A stretch of DNA of 64,000 bases. It comes from a virus. This document shows positions 1 through 11,052 of this stretch, piece by piece (position 1 is the stretch's first letter; every line of letters begins with the position of its first letter). The position numbers and the translations under genes are program-made. Under the pieces are notes generated by a model that had not been told where the DNA came from, ran no database searches, and was given only the letters and a program-made list of their open reading frames with translations. The DNA lies in the IMG/VR virus record IMGVR_UViG_3300009182_000052, positions 1 to 64,000 of that record, one strand, 5' to 3'.

Positions 1-2
1 AC

Positions 3-1466
3 GGATATAATCAATATTATCCAAATGGATTCTGGCCAAACAATGCCCGAGTAGAAATTTTTGTTCCTGATTTAGATAATAGACCACACATCAGTTTGGT
101 AATGGAAGTTGTACCAGATGAAGGTCATATCAATGAGCAAGGGTTCCCCGGGTTCTTAACAGCCCAGCCCAATCTTGCTACATTAACAACTGGATCTATT
201 ACGATTACTGGTATCGATACAGCTGGAATTTCTATAGGAAACTTTGTATATATTAGAGATCAATTTGCATCTACATTTGATAAGTTTCAGTATGTACATG
301 ATCAAATTGGAAATTATTTAGATATAAATGGTAATATCACTACAGACCCCGCCCAATATATCGTCAATGCTAACTATGGAATACCATATATTGCCACTGG
401 GACATATGTTACGAATGTTAGTTATGCATCTGTCACATTAAACTATGCATTGCCAACTGGCGGCGGATTCCCTGGTAATGATAATTATTTCACATTCTAT
501 TTCTGCGGTAACGCCTATTATACTGTATTAAGCAGCACAGTTGCTAACAATCCAAAAACTCCTAATACTAATATTATCGGAAGTGCCAACACATCAACTG
601 ATCAAGTGGCTGCACATATCGATTCTTTACAATATTTGAATAGTTTAATAGATAAAGTTATTGGAAATGTTACAGTTGCAGTACAACCACTAAACTCTAC
701 TAGCATACAAACTTTCTTACCTTTAGTGGTAGGTGGTGCTAACGCAGCATCGTTTATTGATTTACGATTTGGAGAGATGACTTCTATAATAGGTGCTACT
801 CCTAGCACCTATGCAACCATAGTGCCACCTAAACTGATCAAGAAAACTGGAACAGTTCCTTTGGGATCTGGCAATGCGATAGAACTAATCAATGCAAACA
901 AAACTTTCCTAGCTGATCAAGTGACAGCATATGTTATGAATGTTTATAGAAATCCAGGAGTGTTTGATTATGATGAGGCTAAATGCCGACGAGACGTATT
1001 CTTAATACTACAAGAACTAATATATGATCTAGAGTCTGGTGGAAATTACCACAGTGTATTCTCAGGTTTAAGTTACTGGTCTAGGGACGGTACACATCAT
1101 ATCGTACAGATGGGCGAGAACGTAACAAGGAACGATTTATTCCCTGATGGTGCTACTGTTAATTTCTATCAACGTAGTTACATCAGCGCAAGCGGATATG
1201 TTTTTGAATATGTGGGAGCAGGCACCAATTATGGAGCATTGCCGCAATTTGGAGTCGCTGATCCGGTACAAGGTAAAGAAGTTGTACAGTTAGACAACGG
1301 AGCGGTGTTCTTTACATCAACAGATCAAAACGGTGACTTCCGTATTGGTCCTGGATTAGTTATCAGTCAAGCAACAGGTGTTCTAAGCGGTAGAACATTT
1401 ACCAAGTCGCTGTTTGCCAATATGACACCATTTATATTGGCAATTGAAGGCGGCGGCGGATTTTAA
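3..1466 (+). CDS. Virion structural protein, C-terminal part (partial at left edge)
   Basis: The reading frame is open from the first codon of the window, so the true start lies to the left; the first internal ATG is at 96. About 488 residues are visible. The C-terminus carries the segment GDFRIGPGLVISQATG followed by SGRTFTKSLF and ends EGGGGF. I associate this type of ending with large baseplate or fibre-associated structural proteins of T4-like cyanophages and pelagiphages. No catalytic motif is visible. The gene heads the plus-strand fibre block and is followed after 12 bp by the next gene. A structural role is inferred from that ending and from the neighbours; the exact virion position is unknown. 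Confidence 0.6.
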   Translation, partial: GYNQYYPNGFWPNNARVEIFVPDLDNRPHISLVMEVVPDEGHINEQGFPGFLTAQPNLATLTTGSITITGIDTAGISIGNFVYIRDQFASTFDKFQYVHDQIGNYLDINGNITTDPAQYIVNANYGIPYIATGTYVTNVSYASVTLNYALPTGGGFPGNDNYFTFYFCGNAYYTVLSSTVANNPKTPNTNIIGSANTSTDQVAAHIDSLQYLNSLIDKVIGNVTVAVQPLNSTSIQTFLPLVVGGANAASFIDLRFGEMTSIIGATPSTYATIVPPKLIKKTGTVPLGSGNAIELINANKTFLADQVTAYVMNVYRNPGVFDYDEAKCRRDVFLILQELIYDLESGGNYHSVFSGLSYWSRDGTHHIVQMGENVTRNDLFPDGATVNFYQRSYISASGYVFEYVGAGTNYGALPQFGVADPVQGKEVVQLDNGAVFFTSTDQNGDFRIGPGLVISQATGVLSGRTFTKSLFANMTPFILAIEGGGGF

Positions 1467-1478
1467 AAAGGATAAATC

Positions 1479-1859
1479 ATGGCGTTAATTCCATTAAATC
1501 AGTTTAGGACAATGACAGCTGTCTTAACTACAAGTACCTCGACAACAATTTATACATCACCTGTTGGGGTCACTAGTATTGTTCTCATGGCACAAGTTTC
1601 AAATAGGGGAACACAAACAAATGCTATAAGTTTTATACATAGTAGAAACATTCCTATACAACAAAATGCGCAGGGTAAGAATGGGCAACCTATTGGCGAC
1701 AGCTATCTAGTAGAAGAATATGGGTTACCGCCCCATGATGCAGTTAATTTATTGAGCGGTAAATTAGTTATAGAAACATTGGACAGTGTCAAAGCATATG
1801 CTTCTAAGGCAGGCGAATGTACACTTGTGCTAAGTATACTTGAAAGCTCTAATCAATAA
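1479..1859 (+). CDS. Small virion structural protein
   Basis: This 126-residue protein starts MALIPLNQF, and a good AAGGA Shine-Dalgarno lies 8 nt before the ATG. The middle is beta-rich, with TSPVGVTSIVLMAQVSN and a Ser/Thr-rich N-terminus, and there is no signal peptide or membrane segment. Similar short proteins sit among the fibre and baseplate genes of T4-like marine phages, possibly as small head- or fibre-decorating domains. It is 12 bp after the upstream structural gene and 18 bp before the next fibre gene, so it is probably co-transcribed with them. The function is inferred from context only. Confidence 0.5.
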   Translation: MALIPLNQFRTMTAVLTTSTSTTIYTSPVGVTSIVLMAQVSNRGTQTNAISFIHSRNIPIQQNAQGKNGQPIGDSYLVEEYGLPPHDAVNLLSGKLVIETLDSVKAYASKAGECTLVLSILESSNQ

Positions 1860-1877
1860 AAATAAGTGAGATAACAC

Positions 1878-4004
1878 ATGCCAGCATTACTAAGCGGATC
1901 CTCATTAATCGCCGGGGCTTCAAACAGCTATATTACTCTTGCGACTGCGCAACCGCAATTACCCGCTACGCCATCTACTAATACTGGTTTTACTGTAATA
2001 ACGGACATAGTTTACCCATCACAATTAGTCACTAGATATGCTTCTAGCTTGGGAAATATTCAATTTACTACAGGTACGATGCAGGCAAACTTGCCTAATT
2101 TAAATATCAATATTGTTGGTACGGGAACAGGTACAGTTATTATATCGGGATCAGTAGCCAATACTAGTTCTGACACAGGTGTACTAGTAGTAAAAGGCGG
2201 AGTCGGTATTTCTGAAGGAATACGTACAGGAAAAGATATTGTAGTCAATGGATTGACTATGGGGCAGGGATATAGTAATCAAATTGGTGGGGTTAACAAT
2301 ATCGTTATCACCGGGACTGCTAGTCCACAACTAAATGCATTTCCTGTTGGGCAGGAAAGTATAGTAATTGGATACGATGCTCTTAAAGGTATCGATACTT
2401 CTTATAAAGTTATTGCTATTGGTAGGTATGCAGCAAGTACTGGTACTCAATTAGAAAATGTGATAGCAATTGGCGATAGTGCTTTAAAAAATATCGGAAC
2501 TACTCAAACAGAATTTGCTGGATTTATATCGGCAGTTACTGCGGCAAATACATTAACACTAACAGTATTGAATCACACGCTGTCTACAGGCACAGAAGTA
2601 TTAATCAAAGATGTAGTTGGCATGACAGAGTTAAATGGTCAGACTTATTTTGTTGGTGTAATGTCTACATCATCTATAAGATTATATACTGATATTAATT
2701 TACAAACTGGTGTTGATGCCAGCACCTATAATGGCTATGTTAGTGGCGGCAAAATATATAAAACATTATTATGGAATGGCAATTTTGCTATTGGAAATAA
2801 TGCCGGTAAAAATTTAATCAACGGCGAACAAAACTTTTTCTTAGGTTATAATCCTGCCCCTAATTTTACCACAGGTAGTTATAACTTCTTCATGGGCCAT
2901 GATATCGCCCAAAATATGATAACCGGTAATGCTAATATTTCCATTGGCGGCGACAACATGGTCGATGCCAAAGATAATCAGGTTAATATTGGATCGGTAT
3001 TTTACTACAACGGCTCTGGTTATTTAGAATTAAATGCAGATACTGGATTAGGCTTGGGTACTGAATCAACATCAACAGTTAGTGGCGCATTTAATGTAGA
3101 TGGCGGTGCGGGCATAAGCGGTAACCTATATGTTGGCGGAGAAATTCATGTAGTCAGTGCTAGAAATGCAACTACCACTACTGATGGGGCACTAGTGGTA
3201 ACTGGGGGTGCTGGCATCGGCGGCGACTTATATGTTGGCGGCACATTACATGCAACTGCTTTATCGTCATTAGTTTCCGGATCTAGCCAACGTGCTGATG
3301 AAATTTTAGTAACTCCTACATCGTCAACTAATTATTATCTAGCATTGACACCTAATATATCCGGATATAATTCAATTTATTCACCTAGCGATATTGAGTA
3401 CGACGGTTTAAACGATGTACTAATAGTGGGATCTAGGATTGATGTTACAAATACAACCCCGTCAGCAAATACTTATTCAGGATCACTGACCGTATATGGT
3501 GGTGTTGGTATTGGCGGATCACTAAATGTAGAAAATGGTATTACGACACAAAATGGTGATATTGGTATTGGCATACAAACCTTAGCTGGTCATGAATATT
3601 TTGCAATTCATGTTAATAAATTTACCGGGGCTTTAGAATTCCATCCTAATAGAGTTACTGTAACTACTTCGACGACCGCAGTGTTTGTAATCGATGACGA
3701 CGGCGGCCCAACAGTATCTGTTAATCCTTTTAAGGTTACAAATACAACAGCATCTACTAGTACCACTACTGGTGCGCTGCAAGTATCAGGTGGTGTAGGT
3801 ATAACTGGCAGTGTATACAGCCGAGATGGAAATCCGGAACAAAATTATCTGCTGTATACACCTAAAGTTACTATTACTAATACTGGGTTGCCACCAACAA
3901 ATCCTAAGCCTGGTGATTTCTGGATAGACACGCAAATACTAGCCGAGCTTCAATTTATTCAGGACGGTACTAGTACATTCTGGATACAAATTACATCACT
4001 ATAA
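1878..4004 (+). CDS. Tail-fibre-like protein with GGVGIGG modules and YadA-like head repeats
   Basis: This 708-residue protein has at least five copies of a module of the form TTGALxVxGGxGIGGxLYVGG (around residues 95-115, 395-420, 425-450, 530-550 and 625-645). Residues about 160-380 carry a different periodicity, with repeated short strands such as VIAIGRYAA, VIAIGDSAL, FAIGNNAG, FFLGYNPA and FFMGHDIA. This resembles the left-handed beta-roll of YadA-type trimeric adhesin heads. The C-terminus has a GDFWIDT...FWIQITSL segment. The repeats and neighbours support a trimeric fibre or adhesin. There is no peptidase S74 or other chaperone domain at the end. The Shine-Dalgarno is weak, so translational coupling to the upstream gene is possible. 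Confidence 0.6.
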   Translation: MPALLSGSSLIAGASNSYITLATAQPQLPATPSTNTGFTVITDIVYPSQLVTRYASSLGNIQFTTGTMQANLPNLNINIVGTGTGTVIISGSVANTSSDTGVLVVKGGVGISEGIRTGKDIVVNGLTMGQGYSNQIGGVNNIVITGTASPQLNAFPVGQESIVIGYDALKGIDTSYKVIAIGRYAASTGTQLENVIAIGDSALKNIGTTQTEFAGFISAVTAANTLTLTVLNHTLSTGTEVLIKDVVGMTELNGQTYFVGVMSTSSIRLYTDINLQTGVDASTYNGYVSGGKIYKTLLWNGNFAIGNNAGKNLINGEQNFFLGYNPAPNFTTGSYNFFMGHDIAQNMITGNANISIGGDNMVDAKDNQVNIGSVFYYNGSGYLELNADTGLGLGTESTSTVSGAFNVDGGAGISGNLYVGGEIHVVSARNATTTTDGALVVTGGAGIGGDLYVGGTLHATALSSLVSGSSQRADEILVTPTSSTNYYLALTPNISGYNSIYSPSDIEYDGLNDVLIVGSRIDVTNTTPSANTYSGSLTVYGGVGIGGSLNVENGITTQNGDIGIGIQTLAGHEYFAIHVNKFTGALEFHPNRVTVTTSTTAVFVIDDDGGPTVSVNPFKVTNTTASTSTTTGALQVSGGVGITGSVYSRDGNPEQNYLLYTPKVTITNTGLPPTNPKPGDFWIDTQILAELQFIQDGTSTFWIQITSL

Positions 4005-4016
4005 AGAGTTAAAAAT

Positions 4017-4763
4017 ATGGCGTTATTAAATTTCCCCGCAAATCCATATGTAGGACAACAGTACACGCTTGGCGGAAAAACTTATCAATGGACGGGGTAT
4101 GCCTGGACCATAGTCAGTCAAGGGTCTGGTAATTTTGATGGCATAACTATAGGAACAGGTACAGGGGCAGTGTCAATTACTACAGGTACTATTACAATTG
4201 GCGGTATTCCTATATTGACAACTGCATCTTTAGCAACCATTACATTACAGGCAGTTACTGATAACGGTTCTACAACTACAAATAAAGTATATCTAACTAA
4301 CACTACAAATTCTACAAGCACTACCACTGGAGCATTACAGGTAAAGGGTGGTGTAGGTATTGGTGGAGATATAAATGTAGGTGGTACTGTATATTCTGAA
4401 CACTTACAAATTGCTGATTCAGTATTTGACAGTACTGCGACACCGGTTAATACAGCAGTGGCGACCGTGATTGATTCTTATCCAGTTACACAATTTAGAA
4501 CGTCTAAATACTTGGTGCAAATAGACGACCCATCCACTAATAGTTATCAAGCCAGTGAATTATTAATGTTGGTTGCAAATACTGCAAGTGTTTACACTAC
4601 TTGGGTGACTGAGTATGCTACGGTAAAAAATAATACATTGCTTGGTCAATTTCAAAGCCAAGTGGTATCACTTATTGGAATTCCGACTGCGCAGTTATTA
4701 TTCCAAGCAAATGGTGCAACTAGTAAAACAGTAAAAGTATTACGTATTGGCATGACACCTTAA
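4017..4763 (+). CDS. Short fibre-like structural protein
   Basis: The protein has 248 residues. The N-terminus (MALLNFPANPYVGQQYTLGG...YQWTGYAWTIV) resembles a small carbohydrate-binding-like or particle-attachment domain found at the start of many phage fibre proteins. One GGVGIGG module lies near residues 103-128, with [19 protein letters not shown] visible. The C-terminal 110 residues form a beta-rich domain (DSYPVTQFRTSKYLVQI... to KVLRIGMTP) that I associate with cyanophage-type structural proteins. An AAAGAG site precedes the ATG. It follows the previous gene by 12 bp. It is likely a short fibre or a fibre connector; this is inferred from modules rather than from a recognised orthologue. 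Confidence 0.55.
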   Translation: MALLNFPANPYVGQQYTLGGKTYQWTGYAWTIVSQGSGNFDGITIGTGTGAVSITTGTITIGGIPILTTASLATITLQAVTDNGSTTTNKVYLTNTTNSTSTTTGALQVKGGVGIGGDINVGGTVYSEHLQIADSVFDSTATPVNTAVATVIDSYPVTQFRTSKYLVQIDDPSTNSYQASELLMLVANTASVYTTWVTEYATVKNNTLLGQFQSQVVSLIGIPTAQLLFQANGATSKTVKVLRIGMTP

Positions 4764-4778
4764 CGGGAAGAAACCAAC

Positions 4779-7700
4779 GTGGCACTAACTCCAGTAAATC
4801 AGGATTTTAATGTAAACAACGGACTCGTTGTTTTAGGCACAAGTGCGGTTACAAGTTCAACTGATCAGACTAATGCACTACAGGTTAATAGTGGCGCTGC
4901 TGTTGCCCAAAATTTAATTGTTGGCACTGACGGAAAAATTTACGGAAATTTTGAAGTAGTTGGTACTACCACACTAGGCAATACAGTTCTTAGTACATCT
5001 ACTGTCAGCGGTGATTTAACTGTGACAGGCGAGATAATTGCAACACGATTAACAATACAATACACTACAGTTACTACCGCATTAGTCACTACTGATGATA
5101 TAATATCAACTTATAACACTACATCATCTACTGGTACGACTACCGGCGCATTGGTCATTGCCGGCGGTGTGGGCATTGGCAAAGATATATTTGTTGGTGG
5201 TAATGTTACTGCTCCTAGATTTTTAGGAACTGCTACTACAGCAAAAAATTTAGAAGGCGGCAGCACCAATAGTATACCATATCAATCTACTGCCGGATCT
5301 ACGGTATTTTTACCTGTTGGTTTAGACGGTACTATACTTGGAGTAGTCGGGCAACAACTGACATGGACTAGCTCTGCAGGTGCGACAGTCGGCAATGCAA
5401 ACACTGCAACAAACTTAGCAGGCGGAACCAAAGGAGCAATACCTTATCAATCCGATGTTGGCCAAACAGCTTTTGATGCTTCTGGATTGAAATATGTCAG
5501 CTCGTTGACACAACTAGTAACCAATAATATTTTAGTAACCAGTTCAGCATCTGGAACCACTATTGGTGGCGGGGCAATATCAGTCACAGGCGGCGCATAT
5601 TTTGGAAAAGATGTTTACATCGCAGAGACTGGCATGGGTGCATTTACTGTAGCAGGTTATGCGGCTATCGGTAAAAGATTAACTATATTAGATTATACAG
5701 ATGCATCAAGCACTGGCACAGGGGCTTTGATCGTATCTAATGGCGGTGCATACATATCTCAGAATGTATATATTGGTAGTACGGTAACTGCTGCCAACGC
5801 ACGTATTACTTCTTTGGGCAATAATCGGTTAATTTATTCAGATACTTCCGGAAATTTACAAAATACAGTAGTTACCTATAGCACACAAACGCTACAATTA
5901 TCTGGAACTATAACCAATGCTCTATATGCAGGTACTGCCACTTACGCGATTACCAGTGCATTTGCGACTACTAGCGGATACACATTATCTTTTAATACTG
6001 GCACACTAGTAACAAATGCTCTATATGCAGATACTGCCACTTACTCGATTACCAGTGCATTTGCGACTACTAGCGGATACACATTATCTTTTAATACTGG
6101 CACACTAGTAACAAATGCATTATATTCAGTCACTGCTACTTATGCAACTATAGCATTGGGGTTTAATACTAATACATTGGTATCATCAGCGGTCACAGCA
6201 TCTTATGCAACAAATGTACTCGGCGGCTCATATGGAAGTGTATTATATCAAACAGCAACTAATCAGACTGCTGCATTACCTATAGGCGGCGAAGGTACAA
6301 TATTAGCGATTGTCAATGGTATATTGGGTTGGGGAAATCCTTCAGGATTTACAGTAAGTACCGCGACTAATTTTAATGGTGGTCAGGCTGGATCGATACC
6401 ATTTCAAACGGGCTCTGGACAAACATCATTTGACGATCTAAACTTAAACTTCCATCTTCCTTATACACCAGATGCGATTTTATCCGCAAATAAATTAGCA
6501 GTAACTAGTACTACAAATAGTATTTCATCAATAACTGGTGCATTAGTAGTATCTGGCGGTGTCGGAGTAAAAGGTGATATCTATGTAGGCGGTGCTATAT
6601 ATTCTAACGGTCAAGCAGTATTAACTGGCGGGACTGGTACTGGTTTCGTTAGCAACATAGTTGCAGGTACTGGAATAAGTGTATCCTCATCAACTGGTGC
6701 TATCACCATTTCCAATACAGGTGTACTGACGTTAACAGCTGGTACTGACACATCATTGAGTACTTCGACTGGTAATATTACAGTATGGAATAATAGCACA
6801 TTACAGAGTGTAACTTCTAGAGGATCAAGTACCAATAGAATTATTACAATATCTAATAATACCACTGCATCATCTACACAGTCTGCGGCATTGGTAGTAA
6901 CTGGCGGAGTTGGTATTGGGCAAAATGTTTATATCGGTGGCAAGATAAATGTTGGTGGAAACATATTGCCAACAACTAGCACAGTTAGTTTAGGAACATT
7001 AGAAAATCCGTTCGCAGATTTATATTTAGGATCTAATTCTTTAAACATTGATACTGTTAGATTTTCTGGAATTGGATCAACACTAACTATAACAGTAATA
7101 CCTACTCCACCTACCTATGCTACTATCCCGGCTACATTAAATATTGGGAATATTTTAATTACGGGTGCGACTAATTCAACATCAACAAATACTGGATCAC
7201 TACAGGTTGCTGGTGGCGCCGGTATTGCTAAAGATATTCAGGTTGGCGGCAGTGCGATAATTGCGAATACATTATCTATATTCAGCACACTATCTAGCAC
7301 AACAACTATATTCCAAAATGCGTTATACGTAGCAGGTGGTGTTGGTGTTGGTAAAAACTTACTCGTTACTGGTGAAGCGGTATTCCAAAATAATGTAACA
7401 TTTAACGGCACAACGACCTATGTGTTGAGTACAAATAGTGTTTACACTGACAATATTATTGAGTTACATTATCCTAACACTCCGGGAAATACATGGACAG
7501 TCAATGATAATAATGATATTGGATTACGATTCCATTATTATGATACACAAGATCGAAATGCATTCCTAGGTCGAGATAATGCCACTGGCTATTTAGAATG
7601 GCTAGTTAACGCCGGCCCTGATAATACAGCAAACGTCACAGGTACTAATGGGATATTTAGATTAGGCAGTATTATTTTAACAAATACCACTGCATCAACA

Positions 7701-10700
7701 AATACAGCTACTGGGGCGCTAACAGTCGTAGGCGGAGTTGGAATAGGCGGAGATTTACAAGTTGGTGGCACGATTTATAGAAATGGAATATCTGTAGGTT
7801 ATGGATATACTGGTAGCGTCGGTCCGCAGGGACCTATAGGATATGCAGGAAGTTCCGGTGCAGGTGGCGGCACTGGTTATACCGGATCAATCGGCCCACA
7901 AGGACCGCAGGGATATTCGGGATCGGTTGGACCACAGGGACCGCAGGGGGTAACAGGCCCGCAAGGACCTCAGGGATATTCGGGATCGATTGGACCGCAA
8001 GGCGCAACTGGATATGCGGGTTCAACTGGCACACAAGGAATTACTGGTTATACTGGTTCAATTGGATCTACTGGTACACAAGGACCTATAGGATATGCAG
8101 GAAGTTCTGGTGCAGGTGGCGGCACTGGTTATACTGGTTCAATTGGATCTACTGGTACACAAGGACCTATTGGATATGCTGGATCTATTGGCCCACAAGG
8201 GCCGCAGGGATATTCTGGATCAGTTGGATCTACTGGTACACAAGGACCTATTGGATATGCTGGATCTATTGGTCCACAGGGGATACGCGGGTATGATGGA
8301 AGCCGCGGGCCGCAAGGGCCACAGGGCGTAACCGGACCACAGGGCCCGGTTGGATACACTGGTTCAATTGGATCCACTGGTACCATAGGATATTCTGGAT
8401 CAGTTGGATCCACTGGTACTATAGGCTATTCGGGTTCAGTTGGCGCACAGGGACCTATCGGATACACTGGATCAGTTGGATCTACTGGTACTACAGGTTA
8501 TGCTGGCTCAGTCGGATCCACTGGTACTATAGGCTATTCGGGTTCAGTTGGATCTACTGGTACTACAGGGTATGCTGGTTCAATTGGATCCACTGGTACA
8601 CAAGGACCTATTGGATACGCTGGATCTATTGGCCCACAAGGGCCGCAGGGATATTCTGGATCAGTTGGATCTACTGGTACACAGGGACCTATTGGATATG
8701 CTGGATCTATTGGATATGCTGGGTCAGTCGGATCCACTGGTACTATAGGCTATTCGGGTTCAGTTGGATCTACTGGTACTACGGGGTATGCTGGTTCAGT
8801 TGGCTTAACTGGATCGTTTACAGGTACAACTACATCAACAGTTTTTATCAATAACACGACTACATCAGTCAGTACAAATACCGGCGCTCTGACCGTAGCA
8901 GGTGGTGTTGGCATAGGCGGTGCTGTTTATATTGGGACATCTTCCTATATTGCTGGCGCACAGATCATTACCACTGCCACTATTGGAAATTACGCTAGCG
9001 GCGGCAGTACTAGTTCAAGTGGTATATCAATATACGATGAAGGTATTCAAATAGCATCGACAGTGACTGCTCTTAACTTTGTTGGAGACGGCGTTATAGC
9101 TACAACTTCAACTGCTGGAGCTATAAAGTTTGTTGGAAATACTCAATGGTTAAGTATTCCATCTGTCGCAGGATTAAATTTAGGCGATCCTAGTTACCCC
9201 GGCGCCCTAGACGGGCCAAACTTTACAATTGAATTTTGGATGTACGCCACTAGTTCTGCTACCGATGTGTACATAATGGATAAAGATGGGATTGCAGGCC
9301 TATCATATGCTGAATACGGATTTAAGTTATCGACCTTAAGAGTAGTAACATTTTATGTTGGGCATGGTGATAATGCCGGCACCCAGTATGGTGGGGAGCA
9401 AAATTTCACAGTAGGCACAGTCGCATTGAATACCTGGTATCATGTGGCTGCAACACAATCGGCCACAAATCAAATTAAAACATTCCTTAATGGCACATTA
9501 ACTGGCACTACTACAAGAAATCAAAGGATGGTTGATGGCGGTAAAGCGTTATTAATAGGCTGGTGTCAAGATCAAGCAACTAATACTCGATTTACTGGAT
9601 ATCTAACTAACATTCGAATTGTCAAAGGCACAGCACTTTATACGAATACCTTTCCATTGCCCGCCGCCGCACTGACCACAGTCACAAGCACTGCACTTTT
9701 ATTAAATGCCGCCAGTCCTGCATCTTTTCTCGCAGATGGTAGCACAAATAACGCCAGCATAACCAACAACGGAACAGTCTCGTTTGTCAGCAGCTCGCCA
9801 CTCTTTGCAGGTGTAACAGTTACTATACCAAGTTTTTCAGTATCGAGTGTTTCGTCAAATACACCAAGATATCTAACATTCGTCTCCACTACCACTGGAT
9901 CTGCAAGTGCAGAAACAACAGCTACCGGATTATTATATGTTGCAAATAGAGGTATAGCTATTGGCACAAGCACAATAACAGCATTAGCTGATCCAATGGG
10001 ATTGGCCGGAGGTTATATTAGGGGCAAAGTTTTAGATCTCTACGGTGGTTTATATATTAGACAAGTGGGCTCTAGCATTATTTCGTCAAATTATCTGGGT
10101 CAAGGTGTTTACGACAATACCACTTACATTAATGCAGGCGGCACTAACAATAATTTTATTTGGCAGATAAATGGCGGCCAAAAGATGTACCTATCAAATG
10201 CTGGATATTTTGGCATTGGGACATCTCCAATATCCGATTTACATTTACAAGGCTCACAATTTAGACACAATGATGTCAGCGGGTGGAACACTTATACATT
10301 TACTGTATTACCAGGAGTGGTACAACTAGCATCGACTGCCAGTATTTCAATTCAGTCAGCTAATGTTTCCATCACTTCAACTGCATCAAGCACCGGTACT
10401 ACAACAGGAGCATTACAAGTTGTGGGCGGCGTTGGCATTGGTGGAGATTTATATTTTGGTGGAATAATTTCTGGAGGTGGAGTTAGAACAAGTACTACCA
10501 CAACTACACCAAATCCTGCAAGCGTAGGAGACGTTTGGTATTATCAAGGCACTGATGTAGTTTATAGATACCAATATGATGGAACAACCAGTACATGGGT
10601 AGATGTAACTGGACCTAATCTCATTGGATTGTATCAATATCAAGGCAATGCTGCATCAACTCCTGCCTATCTATCTGCTGCTTCAGGTAATAATTTTATA

Positions 10701-11051
10701 ACACCATCAGTAGCATGGGCAGCAGCAGCACCTGTAGCATTAACTGATGCAGCGACAATACCTGTGGATTTAAGTGCGGGAATGAATTTTACCTGCCTGT
10801 TAACCAGCGGAGTTGGCACAACAAGAAAGTTAGATAATTTTGTAAATCCTAAACCAGGACAAACTGGATGGATAATGTTTACACAGGGTGCAACTGGAAA
10901 CAATAATGTCACATTTGGTAATAACTGGCATTGGCCTCTAGGAACCACTGGAACATTTTCTACATCAACTGCCAACGCCGTAGATATTTTATTTTATACA
11001 GTTCTAACACCAACATACTATTTAGGTAATATGGCCAATAGGGTGGTATAA
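4779..11051 (+). CDS. Giant tail-fibre protein: GGVGIGG modules, collagen-like stalk, LamG-like domain
   Basis: This 2090-residue protein starts with GTG and has an upstream GGGAAG site. Residues 1-1000 contain about eight GGVGIGG-type modules and a 33-residue tandem repeat. Residues about 1010-1348 form a collagen-like Gly-X-Y region with [11 protein letters not shown] and [14 protein letters not shown] units. Two more modules flank residues about 1450-1640, which form a LamG/concanavalin-like lectin domain: [30 protein letters not shown] and [15 protein letters not shown]. The C-terminal 200 residues contain [19 protein letters not shown] and end near MANRVV. This layout indicates a long trimeric host-recognition fibre, with the collagen-like part as a flexible stalk and the LamG domain as a candidate glycan binder. 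The next gene begins 1 nt after the stop. Confidence 0.65.
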   Translation: MALTPVNQDFNVNNGLVVLGTSAVTSSTDQTNALQVNSGAAVAQNLIVGTDGKIYGNFEVVGTTTLGNTVLSTSTVSGDLTVTGEIIATRLTIQYTTVTTALVTTDDIISTYNTTSSTGTTTGALVIAGGVGIGKDIFVGGNVTAPRFLGTATTAKNLEGGSTNSIPYQSTAGSTVFLPVGLDGTILGVVGQQLTWTSSAGATVGNANTATNLAGGTKGAIPYQSDVGQTAFDASGLKYVSSLTQLVTNNILVTSSASGTTIGGGAISVTGGAYFGKDVYIAETGMGAFTVAGYAAIGKRLTILDYTDASSTGTGALIVSNGGAYISQNVYIGSTVTAANARITSLGNNRLIYSDTSGNLQNTVVTYSTQTLQLSGTITNALYAGTATYAITSAFATTSGYTLSFNTGTLVTNALYADTATYSITSAFATTSGYTLSFNTGTLVTNALYSVTATYATIALGFNTNTLVSSAVTASYATNVLGGSYGSVLYQTATNQTAALPIGGEGTILAIVNGILGWGNPSGFTVSTATNFNGGQAGSIPFQTGSGQTSFDDLNLNFHLPYTPDAILSANKLAVTSTTNSISSITGALVVSGGVGVKGDIYVGGAIYSNGQAVLTGGTGTGFVSNIVAGTGISVSSSTGAITISNTGVLTLTAGTDTSLSTSTGNITVWNNSTLQSVTSRGSSTNRIITISNNTTASSTQSAALVVTGGVGIGQNVYIGGKINVGGNILPTTSTVSLGTLENPFADLYLGSNSLNIDTVRFSGIGSTLTITVIPTPPTYATIPATLNIGNILITGATNSTSTNTGSLQVAGGAGIAKDIQVGGSAIIANTLSIFSTLSSTTTIFQNALYVAGGVGVGKNLLVTGEAVFQNNVTFNGTTTYVLSTNSVYTDNIIELHYPNTPGNTWTVNDNNDIGLRFHYYDTQDRNAFLGRDNATGYLEWLVNAGPDNTANVTGTNGIFRLGSIILTNTTASTNTATGALTVVGGVGIGGDLQVGGTIYRNGISVGYGYTGSVGPQGPIGYAGSSGAGGGTGYTGSIGPQGPQGYSGSVGPQGPQGVTGPQGPQGYSGSIGPQGATGYAGSTGTQGITGYTGSIGSTGTQGPIGYAGSSGAGGGTGYTGSIGSTGTQGPIGYAGSIGPQGPQGYSGSVGSTGTQGPIGYAGSIGPQGIRGYDGSRGPQGPQGVTGPQGPVGYTGSIGSTGTIGYSGSVGSTGTIGYSGSVGAQGPIGYTGSVGSTGTTGYAGSVGSTGTIGYSGSVGSTGTTGYAGSIGSTGTQGPIGYAGSIGPQGPQGYSGSVGSTGTQGPIGYAGSIGYAGSVGSTGTIGYSGSVGSTGTTGYAGSVGLTGSFTGTTTSTVFINNTTTSVSTNTGALTVAGGVGIGGAVYIGTSSYIAGAQIITTATIGNYASGGSTSSSGISIYDEGIQIASTVTALNFVGDGVIATTSTAGAIKFVGNTQWLSIPSVAGLNLGDPSYPGALDGPNFTIEFWMYATSSATDVYIMDKDGIAGLSYAEYGFKLSTLRVVTFYVGHGDNAGTQYGGEQNFTVGTVALNTWYHVAATQSATNQIKTFLNGTLTGTTTRNQRMVDGGKALLIGWCQDQATNTRFTGYLTNIRIVKGTALYTNTFPLPAAALTTVTSTALLLNAASPASFLADGSTNNASITNNGTVSFVSSSPLFAGVTVTIPSFSVSSVSSNTPRYLTFVSTTTGSASAETTATGLLYVANRGIAIGTSTITALADPMGLAGGYIRGKVLDLYGGLYIRQVGSSIISSNYLGQGVYDNTTYINAGGTNNNFIWQINGGQKMYLSNAGYFGIGTSPISDLHLQGSQFRHNDVSGWNTYTFTVLPGVVQLASTASISIQSANVSITSTASSTGTTTGALQVVGGVGIGGDLYFGGIISGGGVRTSTTTTTPNPASVGDVWYYQGTDVVYRYQYDGTTSTWVDVTGPNLIGLYQYQGNAASTPAYLSAASGNNFITPSVAWAAAAPVALTDAATIPVDLSAGMNFTCLLTSGVGTTRKLDNFVNPKPGQTGWIMFTQGATGNNNVTFGNNWHWPLGTTGTFSTSTANAVDILFYTVLTPTYYLGNMANRVV
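5916..6113 (+). repeat. Two near-identical 99-bp tandem repeats in the fibre gene
   Basis: Units at 5916-6014 and 6015-6113 each encode 33 residues of the form [20 protein letters not shown]...LVT and differ at only a few bases. A degenerate third copy follows. The near identity suggests recent duplication by slippage or recombination within the shaft. Confidence 0.85.
7806..8815 (+). repeat. Collagen-like Gly-X-Y coding repeat
   Basis: About 1 kb encodes continuous Gly-X-Y triplets rich in GPQGPQ, GSTGTQ, GYAGS and GYSGS. Larger units recur: the block reading [19 protein letters not shown] appears several times with almost the same DNA. Such repeats are typical of trimeric collagen-like stalks in phage fibres. 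The long open frames on the opposite strand here are shadows of this periodicity. Confidence 0.9.
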
Positions 11052-11052
11052 C

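Noticed and set aside
7834-8748. Open frames on both strands across the collagen-like stretch
   Set aside because: The periodic Gly-X-Y DNA lacks stops in several frames; only the long plus-strand frame continues on both sides.
7806-8815. Regular short repeats that could look like a CRISPR array
   Set aside because: They are in-frame protein repeats without constant-length unique spacers, and no cas genes are nearby.
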